Origin: Vitrella brassicaformis
Lineage: Eukaryota; Sar; Vitrellaceae
Length of the DNA stretch: 32,845 nucleotides
Reading direction: 5' to 3'
NCBI GenBank assembly: GCA_001179505.1
Contig: CDMY01000475.1
Span: 36,642 to 69,486, forward strand
Under the pieces are notes generated by a model that saw only the letters and a program-made list of their open reading frames with translations, was not told the DNA's origin and did no database searches. How positions within the stretch are numbered: position 1 is the stretch's first letter; every line of letters starts with the position of its first letter. The position numbers and the translations under genes are program-made. This document shows, piece after piece, positions 1-13,284 of this stretch.

Positions 1-98
1 GGGGGGGGGTCGGTCCGTCTGTCTGTCTGTCTGTCTGTGTGGGGGAGACAGATGGGCAGCAGCCATCCATCCTGTCTGTCCTCTGTCGTGTATATCAG

Positions 99-1337
99 AC
101 GCATATAGCCGTTCACGCGTTGGAGGGGGGCTTCGAAGTGCTCAAGCTGCACAGCAGAACCAACGGAGTGGTCAGTCAGTCAGACAGACCAGTCCAGGAG
201 CCTCCGTGTCTCTGTCTGTCTGTGTGCCTGCATCGGTCGGTCGTTTGGTCCATCCATCAGGCGCCACGCTATTTCCGTGTCGAAGACGGCTTTCTCTGGT
301 GGGTAGGCACCACAAGACAGCCGCTCCAGACCTCTCGCAATGTGTCTGTCCATTCATTTGTCTGTCTGTCACTGACTGCAGTTGGAGCAAGCACCGTGAG
401 TACCTGTTCCAGCAGCCCCACCACCACACCCCGTCCCTCCCCCGCCCCTCACACTCGCACTTCGAATACGATACCACCGACTTCCACAGATCCCTCTCGC
501 ACCCACACATCCACACCCACACCCACCAGCAGCAGCAGCCCTCACACCTCTCCCCATTCACTTCGGGCAGGGGCGACCACCCCCACACACACCCGCCCCA
601 TGACGTGGGAATGGCTGTGGGGCGCTGCGGTCCGGGTGCTGCCAAGGTAGTGCTTCCACGGCGGGTGTCTCTGCAGCAGGTCTGGGGGGTGCGCTATGGG
701 CAGCGGAGCGACAACTTCAGGACGAAAAGCGCCGCCAAGGGATGTGCACCAGAGTGAGCATGCCAGTGCACTGACTGCAGAGAGAGGGAGGAGGCTACAG
801 ATGCAGCGGATGTGTGGGGCCGGGGGTTTGGGCTTCAGGTTGTGTTTGTCGATATTTCTGAAGCCACCGGGTGACACAGCCGGACAGGCCGGGCGGAAAG
901 GTACACACAGACGTGTCGCATGGAGACAGCAGCGTGGTGTAAAGATGGCTGCGTATGGACTGCAGGCAAGAAGGGCGACCCCCATCCGCAGCGGCAGTCC
1001 ATCGATCTGATCTTCGCCACCTTCCCCAGCCTGTTCCTCTTTGTGTGCGGCCTGCAAGTGCTCACCAAGACCGTCAACCCACACATGAGCACACTGCCGC
1101 CAGGCAGACTGCTCTGGTGTGTACCACACAACACACTCGCAGCCCGGCTGGCCTTTGTATCTATCTGCTTGTCTCGTGTGTGTGTCTGTGTGCAGGTTGC
1201 GTGTGTGGTACTCTCTGTGTCGCAGCTACCCCCACCAGCCGTCGATGTCGTTTGTCAAGGTGCTGCTGGCCAAACAGGCGGACATGCAGCACCACACCGC
1301 TGCCGCACTGGCGCGGGTGGCAGAGGGGGCAATATGA
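99..1337 (+). CDS. PH-domain protein, 3' portion (5' end outside window)
   Basis: Six exons join in frame: 99-170, 261-343, 382-753, 839-870, 966-1116 and 1196-1337 (TGA). They give about 283 residues, and the N-terminus lies beyond the left edge. The order of elements resembles a phospholipase C-type pleckstrin homology domain. A first strand carries FEVLKLHSRTNG, followed by PRYFRVEDGFLWW, then SLQQVWGVRYGQRSDNF, then LCLSIFLKPP, and finally the closing helix SIDLIFATFPSLFLFVCGLQ. Such domains bind phosphoinositides or proteins at membranes. The helix lacks the usual Trp. A His/Pro/Thr/Ser-rich low-complexity insert of roughly 70 residues (about 410-620) interrupts the fold between strands. 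No catalytic domain is visible in this part. The second exon's donor (GTCTGT at 344) was chosen because it alone keeps the frame; other borders are ordinary GT-AG. The PH assignment is probable, not certain. Confidence 0.6.
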
Positions 1338-2141
1338 TACGATAGATAGCGGACCTTATACGGATGGATGCGTGAGCTTGTGTGTGTGTGTGTGTGTGAT
1401 GAGGGTGTGGGAGTGGGGGTGCAAAGTGATATTGAACTTCAGCAAGAAGCTGCCTGCGGTGACGTACGTATTCATTGCATCTCAACGTGCACATAACATG
1501 GGCCACTGACTGCGTCATGATGACTATCACACACACGACACAATTTGTCCGTCAACCCCACCCGCCACTCTCACGACAAGTGTACCCGCCACTTGGGCCA
1601 GACTGTGTGAGAGGTCGTCAGCGTCTGCTACGACACAGCATCCCCTGCCACCAAGTGGGGCCGAGGGTGCGGTGACGAAGCAGACACCGACGAACTCTCA
1701 CACCAGACCGCGTGCACACACAATACGGCAGCACCACACCACAACAGGGGGACATCCATGCAGCAGCCAGGCGACAAGACGACCGACCCATCAATTCGTC
1801 AGGCTCGAGGAGGATCCATCCACCGGAAAACACAGCCATCAATCCATCCATCGGCGCACACGACGCATCACACCACACCCCAGCACCGCCCGCCATGTCA
1901 CGACAACACGGCAAGGCAGGTGGATCGAACAATGAATGCTCTCAATAAGGGTATACACACACGCCACGCCCGGCTGGGAGGCATCCTCTCGTGTCCTCTT
2001 CTCTCGTCTCCTCTCGTCACACACACGACGGCCGGAAAAAACACAACCAGATACATATACTGGAGGAAAAAGGACGCCATGCCGTGGCGTGTGGGCGGGA
2101 GTGAGGGAGTCGGTCGGTGCCTCTCTCTCACCAATGGGGGG

Positions 2142-2178
<37 letters not shown>

Positions 2179-2449
2179 GAGAGGCATTGTGATGTATCGG
2201 TGGCCACTGATTCTTTAAGGCAGGCAGCTAGGCGAGTGAGTGTTGATATGCACACAGAGGGACAGACAGGATTGCGGATCATAGGAGGGGATATATGGCC
2301 GCGTCATCGGCCTGTCTGTGGGAAGAAAACACGAAACTGCTGACTGAATAAAAGGGGCAGGCAGGCAGGGCACCAGGCAGCTTCGTGATCGTCAATCACC
2401 GCCGCCCTTGTCTGTCCTCCGCCCGCGAGAAATCAAAGAAAAAGTTTAG
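1338..2449. other. Gene-free stretch between PH gene and acyl-CoA oxidase
   Basis: No supported gene was found in about 1.1 kb. The open frames here are short, overlap on both strands and show no recognisable motif. The stretch holds a (TG)n run near 1378-1399 and a (CA)n(GA)n run near 2141-2178. It presumably includes the 3' ends of the two tail-to-tail neighbours. Confidence 0.6.
2141..2178. repeat. (CA)n/(GA)n microsatellite
   Basis: A CA dinucleotide tract runs directly into a GA dinucleotide tract, in intergenic sequence. Confidence 0.9.
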
Positions 2450-4992
2450 CTACACGGTCAGCTCCCTGCACACACACACACACACACACGTGTGTGTGTA
2501 GGTCCCATCAACATCCCTCTCCCCTCCCTCCCTGCTGCGTACCCACCCGTGCATTGGTCTCTTGGGGTCGTTGTAGTTGACCCAGTCGCCAGCAATGGGG
2601 GCGAAGAGCAGGTCCTTGGGCACGTTGAAGCCCTCGATGTACTCGCCCATGTGCTGGCCCGTCTGGGTGATGAGGCGGTCCTGCTCGGGGGGCAGCTCGC
2701 CCACCTCCTGGGGCGTCAGCAGAGAGTTGGCCACCAGCCAAGCCGCGTCCTTGTGCAGCAGCATGTGGCCGTACAGATCCAACAACGGCAGCAACACTGA
2801 TATATATATGGATGGATGGATGGATGGATGGACGACACACACAGACAGAGACAGACACGGGCAGGTGGTGTGTGGGAGTCGGGTTGGGGGTGCTGTGAAT
2901 GGAATGGTACCTGGCTGCAGTTTGCGCATCTTGGTGTCGAAAACGACGTCAGCGAAGGCCTCGAAGCACCGCTTCTCGGCAAAGGCCTCGGCGAGCTCCT
3001 GCACCAGTCGCGCCTCCTGCCGCATCCACACCTCGAAGATCTGTCCCGAGTTGCCGCCCGTCTTGAGCATCGACGCACCCAGCGCACGCCCCTTCATCAC
3101 CTCTCGCTTCGCAAGCAGCCGCGACACCCTCACCGGCCCCTCACCGGCCCCGGTGTCTGCGAGCCCCTTTCGGTTCTTCCAGCCCTTCTGCACCCCGTCG
3201 AGCAGCTCCTTGGCCACCTTCTGCCACAGCACGCGGTTGTCCCCCTCCGCCGTGATGCCTGCGTGTGCGCCTGTGATGGCCTCGCCGAAGAGATTGCAGG
3301 CGAGGTAGCCCTGCCCCCCGCACCTCTCGCGGCAGATACTGGCGGTGCGCTCGGCGTGCCACGACATCATGGGTTTGATGGCGCAGCACAGCAGCAGCAC
3401 CTCGTACCGCAGGGCGTCGATCTGGTCCTTGGGGGCGGCCTTGTCCTGCCGCAGAGCGTTCAGCTGCGCGTACTTGTGCTTGCACTCGGTCATGAAGAAG
3501 GTGAGGGCGTATGTGGCGGCGACGAGGGGCATGAGGGCCTGCTGCTGCAGCTGGTACTCGGCAATGGCCGTGTCGCTCTTGCCCGTGGGGCCCACGCACA
3601 GGCGGCTCTGGGAGTAGCGGACGGCGATCGTGAGGGCCAGTTTGGTCTGGCCGAGCATCATGGAGGCGATGCACAGACGGCCGCTCAGCAGCTGGTCAGC
3701 CTGGATCACGAAACGCTGACGGCGGCCCTGCACCGTGCTCTCGAACTTGCCGCCCTTGTGAACCGTCGACACACGATCCAACAGGTGCTCACGGGGAATG
3801 CGCACCTGACCACACACACACAGACAGACACACACGCACAGATGGACGGCCGGGTGCGGGGATGTGTGTGGCTGGTTGGTCGTCTCACGTACGTCTTGGA
3901 AGTGGAGTTTGGCGTTGTCGACGCCGTTGTTGCCTATCTTGAATCCCATGTCCTCGATGGTGACGCCCTCACACACCCGACGGTCATTGTGGCGGATGCG
4001 GACGAGGAAGGGGTGCACCCCCTGGCTCTCGCTGCTCAGGCTGGGGATAATCAGCTGCGCGAACACCACACACCAGTGGGCGTGCTGCGCCCCGTTGGTT
4101 ATCCAGTACTTCTGGCTGTCAGCCACACACAAACACAGAGGGAGAGAGAGGGAGAGAGAGAGGGAAGGCTTTCTCGTCTTGTGTGTTGACTTTGTTTGTC
4201 GTGTGTTTGTGTGTTTGCCCACCTGAGTGGCGTGGGGCAGTTGATGATGAACTCGTCTGTGTGTGGGTCGTACGTGGCCGTCGTCTGCATCTCCACCGCA
4301 TTGTTGCCGAACCCCAACTCAGTCAACGCGAAACAACCCACCTGCACACACACACACACACACACACACAGAGCCAAACAGACAGACACGCAGTCAGTCG
4401 TCGTACGACCCCCAGCCCCCAACACTACCAATGAATTGAATGCACTGACTGACGCACCTGATCGAACGTGTCCACATCTGGTATGATGCCATGGTGTTTG
4501 TCGGTCCCCAGCTGCAGCAGCGTGCCGCCGAAGAGGTTGAACTGCACCGTCAGCTTGGTGGCGGTGCCGGGGTCCCCCAGAATGCCCACTGCCTCGTGCA
4601 CCGTGAAGACGTTCGCCGGGTTGCGGATGAAGTCCCACACAGACACAACGCCGCCCTCACACAGCGTCTTGAGCCGCCTGTAGGCCAACTCTGACCGACC
4701 AGTCACCAACACACAACAGAAACACGGCAGGCACTGATTCCTTCCTCTCTGCCCTGAGGTGTTGTCTTGTGCTGTGCTTGCCTCTGTGGGCGGCGAGGGC
4801 GACGTTGAATCTTGGCGTGAAGAGGTCCCTGTGCTGGCGTGCGATTCTGAAGATGCGCTGTCTGTTGTCGTGGTTGTCTGCGTCCATGAGGTGCTGCAGC
4901 TGCTCCATCACCTCCCTGTCCGACAAGGGGGATGACGCAGAGGCCGCAGGGCTGACGCTCACGTGAGCCGCAACTATCTCCAATCGATGCAT
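2450..4992 (-). CDS. Peroxisomal acyl-CoA oxidase
   Basis: Acyl-CoA oxidases catalyse the first step of peroxisomal beta-oxidation: acyl-CoA to trans-2-enoyl-CoA, with FAD and O2, releasing H2O2. Seven exons (descending): 4992-4782, 4690-4458, 4341-4223, 4115-3893, 3805-2911, 2796-2547, 2465-2450. All phases agree and give 648 residues, normal for the family. Family signatures are [11 protein letters not shown] and [12 protein letters not shown] in the flavin/acyl domain, [22 protein letters not shown], and the C-terminal [11 protein letters not shown]. The ATG at 4992 places R-L-x5-H-V at residues 3-11, close to the PTS2 consensus. The C-terminus (ELTV) is not a PTS1. Intron 1 starts with GC rather than GT; only this donor gives an in-frame join. 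Several introns carry (CA)n or (GGAT)n runs. The gene is divergent from the glutamate kinase, 164 bp away. The enzyme call is firm; chain-length preference cannot be read. Confidence 0.93.
2806..2833. repeat. (GGAT)n tetranucleotide repeat in intron
   Basis: About five GGAT units lie in intron 5 of the acyl-CoA oxidase gene, near its acceptor. Confidence 0.9.
4343..4371. repeat. (CA)n microsatellite in intron
   Basis: This CA run, (TG)n on the coding strand, sits just upstream of an acceptor in the acyl-CoA oxidase gene. Many introns in the window have the same placement. Confidence 0.9.
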
Positions 4993-5156
4993 TATCCTCA
5001 AGCAACTCACAACTTGCCGACAACGAAAGAGGAGCAGCTAAGGGCAATCCCAACAATGCAAGAAGCTAAGCTCGCAGACGTGAGGCTCTCACGGGACTCA
5101 ATCTCTCTCCTTACAGCGTGTAGGAGGCGGAGTGATTATCTATCAGGTGTCAGGTG
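4993..5156. promoter_or_regulatory. Shared divergent promoter region (acyl-CoA oxidase / glutamate 5-kinase)
   Basis: Only 164 bp separate the two opposing start codons, so both core promoters and 5' leaders must lie here or overlap the genes. No TATA box is convincing. A pyrimidine-rich TTACAG near 5110-5117 could be a 5'-leader splice acceptor for the + gene. The role is inferred from position only. Confidence 0.45.
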
Positions 5157-8100
5157 ATGCAGACGAACGGCGACTGCGCTGCTGCACCTGAGTCGACTGG
5201 TGCTCCGGAGGTGACCACCGAAAACGATGGAGTGCAGACCATCGAAACCGGTCCGTCACACAGAACAGAACACCACAGCAAGCCATCCACGACACGACCA
5301 AGGCACCGCATGCAATGCAGCGCATCAGATCAGATTCCCTGACCTCGTGTGTTGGTGTCCGTCTGGTTGCGTGCGTTGTGTTGCAGGTCCTCGGGGCGAG
5401 ATGCTCCTCAAGATCCGGACTGACGACGGCGCGGCGGACGAGATGGCCCGCACCCTCTCGCCCTTCGCCGAGCAGTTCCCCTCGTCGACGACTACGGAGG
5501 ATCTGTTGATAGTCATCAAGGTGGGCACATCGACGCTGCTCGACTCGCGCAAGAACCGCCTGTCGCTCGCCAACGTGGGCCGACTGGTCGAACTCATATG
5601 CGACCTGCGACTCAAGGGGTTTCAGGTGAGGGAGGGATGGATGCATGGATTGATGGAATGACAGACAGGTGATCTATCTGATCGAGGCTCTATCGGCTCT
5701 CTGGGCGTGGCGTCTGCTCTGCAGGTGGTGTTGGTGTCATCGGGTGCTGTGGGGCTTGGGTGCCATCACATGCGCATGAGTCGGCCGTCAACAGTCATCG
5801 GCAAGCAGGCTGCAGCCGCCATCGGCCAGGGCAGGCTCATGGTACGGACGGACGGACGGACAGACATCTGGATGGATGGATGGATGGGCAGTGTGGATTG
5901 CATTCTGATTCATTCTGTGGTGAGTGTGTGTCGTCCATCAGCGGATGTACGACGACGCCTTTGCGTACCACAACCAGAAGGTGGCGCAGCTGCTGCTGGC
6001 GAGGCAGTGGTTCCTCGAGAAGGAGAACTACGCCCAGTTCCAGGCCACACTATTCGGTCAGCCCAGCCACCAGTCAGCCAGGTCTCGCGCACGGAAACAT
6101 GCAATAAGGCAGACAGACAGGTGACGGACGGTTGCTGTGCTGTGTGTGGCTTGTCTATCGTCAGAGTTGCTGCGTATGGGTGTGGTGCCGATTGTCAATG
6201 AGAACGACGCATTCACAAACGACCAGATCCGATTCGGCGTGAGTGCAGGAGAGGAGGGAGCATCGCGTCTGACTGATCTGTGTGCAGAATCAGATCTGAT
6301 GTGACATGCCTGTGTCTGTCTGTCTGTCTGCCTGTCTGTGTGACTGATTGTGTGTCAGGACAACGACACCCTGGCTGCCTATCTTGCCGTCACCATATCG
6401 GCACACTGGTGGGTGAGCTGGGAATTCTCACTTGCGCATGACCCAACGAGTGATTTGTCCTTATGTTGTGTTAGGTTGTTTCTGCTTACTGACGTGGACT
6501 GCCTGTACACGGCCAACCCCCGCAGCCACAGCGACGCCAAGCCCATCCCCTATGTGGAGAACATCGACGACCTCCACCGACTCATGACGCAGGACGACAA
6601 CGCCGGCACGGCATTCGGCACCGGCGGCATGCGCACCAAGATCCTGGCCGCCCGCATTGCTGTCGCCACCGGCATACACACGGGGCTCTGCAACGGACAA
6701 GAGCCCCAGTAGGGAACGCACGCACGAGCTGGCTGGCTGGCTGGCTGGATGGATGGATGGATCTTTCTTTCTGTTGCTCTGCATGATACACAGGCGGATT
6801 CTGGACATGTTGGATTTCGCCGAGGCCCGGGCCCGCCCCCCTTCGCCCCCTTACCTGATGCTTGAGAACAAAGGCGACCAGCAGCAGCAGCAGCAGCAGT
6901 TGGAGCTGCCCGAGTTCCGGCTGCAGGTCAATGGGGAGGACGTCAGCACTCCGCAACAGAGAGACCACACCGACCCGACTGAACAGGTAGGTGAGACACA
7001 GAGAGAGAGGGAGAGCAACCAACACGCACACCCACACCCACACACACACACCCTTGTATGTGAGTGCAGATGTACCCCAAGTTCCACATCGAGGCCTCCG
7101 GTGCCTTCCCGGCCCTCTCCGCCTCCCCCTGCCCCTCCCCCGCCCCTCAGGTCAACGGCTACGGCCCGACCGCTGCTGCCGACTATGGAGAAGGTGAGGA
7201 TGGTCTGCCTGATGAGGAAGACGAGTCGCCTCAGCGTCGGTTGCGGCTGCGGCTGCTGACCTCACCCACCAGCCTGCAGCGCAACTACCCCTTCATGGGC
7301 ACCATCTTCAGGGCAGCCGAATGCAGCCAGTCTATACGCCTCAGCAGGAGATGGATACTCACTCTCCCGGTGAGCTGGGCAGACACGCAGACAGGGGGAA
7401 GGGGGACAGCTGGAGGGAGGGATGGAGGGCCTTTGTGTGGGTTGTGTCGTGTGTGGGTCAGGTGTCTGGTACGATTTACATTGATGACGGTGCGGCCAAG
7501 GCGGTGCTGCTGCAGCACAAGTCGCTCCTCGCTGTGGGGGTCCAAAAAGTGGAGGTGTGCGCGTCTGTCTGTCTGCACACGTAGACGGCCGGCTGCAAGT
7601 GTGTGTGTGTGTGGATGCATTGCATGCCTGTTCTATACTGTCCATCAATCAGGGTCGGTTCATATCGATGGAGTCGGTGGCGCTGCGGCGGTACGATGCG
7701 CCAGAGCTCGAGGGCGACCTGGCCAGATGCCTCACCAACTTTTCGGTACGTCCGTTGGTCGGTTCGGCATACACAGACAGCACAGGTGTGTGTGTGTCAA
7801 CTCAACCATGTCTGTCGGTCTCCATGTGTGTGTGGTTAGAGTGAGGAGCTGGACAAGATCAAGGGCCTGAAGTCTGAGCACCACGCAGAGGTACTGGGGT
7901 ACAGTTGCGGACCGGAGGTCGCATTCAGAGACGACATCATATTCGTAAGCATGGCACACAAACACGCCGAGGTGCGTGGTACATGACGCTTGTATGTGTG
8001 ATGGATGGTGTGTTGGTCACTATCAGATGAACGTTGATCCGGTAGAGGAGATCGACCAGGGCGAGACGAGCATAACGGTGCCAACCAGCGTGTCGTCGCC

Positions 8101-8185
8101 AGCCGTCACCGAGGACATCCAGCACCACCACTCGCCCACGGATAACTTGAAACTCATCGCAGCGGCCAAGACGGGCCGGGAGTGA
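5157..8185 (+). CDS. Glutamate 5-kinase with C-terminal PUA domain
   Basis: Glutamate 5-kinase phosphorylates glutamate with ATP to gamma-glutamyl phosphate, the first step of proline synthesis. Thirteen exons: 5157-5250, 5387-5625, 5725-5841, 5942-6056, 6165-6238, 6359-6408, 6475-6708, 6794-6986, 7070-7369, 7462-7554, 7653-7745, 7840-7944, 8027-8185. All phases agree, giving 621 residues. The amino-acid-kinase fold shows VIKVGTSTLLD, VVLVSSGAVGLG, the PIVNENDAF substrate segment, DNDTLAA, LLTDVDCLYTANP (usual Gly replaced by Cys) and GTGGMRTKILAARIA. The PUA domain follows: RRWILTLP, GTIYIDDGAAKAVL, SLLAVGVQKVEGRF. A low-complexity insert of roughly 110 residues (poly-Gln, then Pro/Ser/Glu-rich) separates the domains. 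No glutamyl-phosphate reductase part follows, so this is not the fused P5CS enzyme of plants and animals. Expected to be cytosolic; no clear targeting signal. Confidence 0.92.
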
Positions 8186-8522
8186 GGGGGTGCACCCCAT
8201 CAACATGAACTACGTACGTCCGTCTATGTGTTGTGTGTAGCGTGCGTACGTACGTGTACTAACCGTGTGCACATGTGGGGCGAATCGTTCGTTTCTCGCG
8301 TTTCTATAGATATAGACAGACATACGGGTCATTCAATGACAGACAGACAGACATGCATGGCGAGGTTTGGTGCATAGCTTGTGGATCGATTTGTGGCGTG
8401 TTTTATATATGACGGCAGGCCGACAGACTACCGACGTCATGCATGACGGGGACACACGTACGTACAGACAGACGTCGATGCATGTCGATGCATGCATCTA
8501 CTTCACCACAGTGAGTCCTGCC
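8186..8522. other. Tail-to-tail intergenic spacer
   Basis: About 340 bp lie between the convergent glutamate kinase and DUF192 genes. The spacer has short (ACGT)n-like and (CAGA)n runs and no supported gene. It presumably holds both 3' ends. Confidence 0.6.
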
Positions 8523-9382
8523 TCAGCCCCCCCTTGCCTGCAGTGCACTGCGGAGGGATTCCGGCTCCAACACTGCCCCGGGGGTGATGCCATGCTGCTT
8601 GAACCAACCTACAGGCATCTCTAGCCTGATCGATCATGTCATGCCCACAAAGGGACGTTGTTACGTGTGTGTCGGTGCCTGCACTGCTTATGCTTGCCCC
8701 ATTTTAGCGTCGCTGCGGTCACTGTACACCCACGTCTCGTCATTGGCCTTAAGGTGGTGGATCTGCACACACACACACACACACACGCACACTCACAGGC
8801 AATTCGGCCGTGTGTCCTTTTGCATCCGTTTACGGTCTTCCCTCCTCCCTCTGCATACAAACGTACATCAGTGAGCACTCCCGCGGTATCGAAGAAGCCA
8901 GCGTCGAGGTCGAGGGGCGTGTCCTTCATCCTGCAACCCAACCAGTGCAAAACAAAGAAAAACGACGTGTGGCGCGCCGCGCCCACGAATGGTCCGATGT
9001 GTTGACGCACACCCACCAGAAGACGCCCCGTCTTGGCCGGCTGTAGACGAACAGCATACCCGTATTTTCGCCCAGACTCTGCCGCCCCATCAATCCCTCC
9101 TGATGCTCCCCATCACTGACGGCGATCTGCCGAAGGGGAAAAGTAATGTCATGCCACTCTGTCGTGTGATGCGTACAGACCTGGAGAATGTCATCCATAT
9201 CTCTCTCCATTGCAATCACTGACCTGCACATGGATTGCGGCGCCTGAGAGGACAAGAGGGAAACGGCTGGCGAAGGTGGCCGGCTGCCGGTGCACCCGAG
9301 CAGACGACAGCGCCCTGGTGTGGCACAGAAAGACCCAGAGGAGGGAAAAGAGACCGCCAAACCTCATCTGATGGATCGTCAT
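8523..9382 (-). CDS. DUF192 family protein with signal peptide
   Basis: DUF192 (COG1430) is a small beta-rich family of unknown function, commonest in bacteria and archaea. Five exons: 9382-9224, 9126-9017, 8930-8867, 8762-8698, 8625-8523, giving 166 residues in consistent phase. Family landmarks in order are QIAVSDGEHQEGLMGR, the ENTGMLFVY strand, the invariant FWMKDTPLDLDAGF motif, and LEMPVGWFKQHGITPGAVL. The N-terminus is hydrophobic (MRFGGLFSLLWVFL), so it is probably secreted or enters the endomembrane or plastid route. An in-frame upstream frame to about 9499 could add 39 residues; I chose the ATG at 9382 because it puts the hydrophobic stretch at the N-terminus. The last intron appears to begin with GC. 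A GT donor 20 bases upstream of the chosen exon end would also keep frame, but would delete conserved-length sequence. Divergent from the next gene with only 89 bp between starts. Confidence 0.85.
8766..8790. repeat. (CA)n microsatellite in intron
   Basis: A CA run, (TG)n on the coding strand, lies immediately upstream of the exon-4 acceptor of the DUF192 gene. Confidence 0.9.
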
Positions 9383-9471
9383 GTAAACACAGCGGCACTG
9401 ATCATCTGCGACTCCCTCTCGGGCGCATCTGTGACCTTCTGTTCTGCAGAAGAAGAACATGTCGGGGGTGC
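9383..9471. promoter_or_regulatory. Very short divergent promoter region (DUF192 / unknown)
   Basis: Eighty-nine bases separate the two chosen start codons. If the upstream in-frame start of the DUF192 gene is used, the two coding regions overlap. No motif stands out; the role is inferred from position. Confidence 0.35.
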
Positions 9472-10401
9472 ATGAGAGGAGGTCTTCATCCACCATCATC
9501 TCGTTCCGTAGCCTTCGGCCTCATCGTTTTCTTTCTCCTCGTTCGCGTGTCCACTGGCGGCTCTGGCTCGCTGGTGGTGCTGAGCCGTGGTCACCGCAAT
9601 GGATCCAGCCTCCGATGCGCACCAAACGCCCTGCTGGTGAGTACGTCACACACACCAATAACACCACTATGAGCGATCTCGAGTCCGTTCCGTGTGCGTT
9701 GCATTGCCTTGCAGCCGTTCCTGGTCAATGACAGAGCGGTGAGTGGGCCAATCGTCTTCAACTGGTGCAGACCGACCAACTACCCCTCTCGCCTGGCGAC
9801 CTTCACCGGCGGCGGGATCGGCACCTATGTGGGCCGCATCTGGCAGCGGCAGATCATCGAGATGCGCCGCGAGAGGACCACCGAGGAAGAAGAGCGGGAG
9901 GAGAGGCGCAGACAGGCTGAGCAGAGGAGACGGCAGGGCGGCTCGCGCCGGCAGCTGTTGCTGCGCATGTTTCGGAGAGGGAAGGTGTGAGGGCATGGGC
10001 GGCGAGTGTCCTCCCTACCTGTGGCTCTTTGCTTCTCACGTGCGAGTGTGTCGATTTCTCGTGTCTAGGAAGCAATTTTCTCGGAGGCGTGGGTTGGGCC
10101 ACAGAAAACTAAGGAGTGGTCGTGAGTGACGTGACACTGTGTGTGGATATATTCTTGTTGTCACCGGAAGGACAGGTTGTACGCGCAGCTCATTAAATGC
10201 AGGAAGGATGCAAACGAGAAGCATCAAAGTGTCGCACTCCATTCCCTAACTAACTGCATGCCAACTGATGTCGCACTGCAGTGCTCAAAAAAGGTCAGTC
10301 AGCGTCCATCACATCGACAACAAACGCGCACTGCGGCGCACAGCAGAGGGAGGCTGAATCAATCGCCCGTCGATAAAAGCGAAAAGGGGTGCAGTGACTG
10401 A
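9472..10401 (+). CDS. Unrecognised protein with N-terminal hydrophobic segment and charged helix
   Basis: I do not recognise the family. Favoured exons are 9472-9636, 9715-9984, 10069-10121 and 10176-10401, giving 237 residues. The N-terminus has a short positive stretch, then a hydrophobic core (VAFGLIVFFLLVRV), as in a signal peptide or anchor. The middle has SGPIVFNWCRPTNYPSRL and a Gly-rich TFTGGGIGTYVGRIW. A strongly charged Glu/Arg/Gln-rich helix (EEEEREERRRQAEQRRR) follows. The last two exons add EAIFSEAWVGPQKTKEW and a Lys-rich segment, then a low-complexity tail. If exon 2 is read through, translation ends at a TGA at 9988-9990 (146 residues). The splice at 9984/10069 is preferred because the downstream exon reads like protein and phases agree. 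A plastid or secretory destination is possible. Confidence 0.5.
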
Positions 10402-10529
10402 CATTGATATTATGAGTACAGGACATCACAGGACAGCACAGCAACAGACGGACAATCCCACCTCTCTCTTGCCTTACGTATACACGCACCCATCCATTCA
10501 CCCACCAGCCCACCAACACATTCATCCAT
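10402..10529. other. Tail-to-tail spacer
   Basis: A short spacer between the unknown + gene and the stop codon of the kinase gene. It contains CCAT-rich simple sequence (about 10490-10530) and nothing else recognisable. Confidence 0.5.

Positions 10530-13284
<2,755 letters not shown>

Noticed and set aside
2816-4189. Long + strand open frame (457 codons) opposite the acyl-CoA oxidase
   Set aside because: It is antisense to clear oxidase exons and has no recognisable protein features.
2450-4222. A single 590-codon open frame covering most of the acyl-CoA oxidase gene
   Set aside because: It translates repeat-filled introns (poly-Cys/Val and Ser/Leu runs) that happen to lack stops. Splicing restores family-like sequence.
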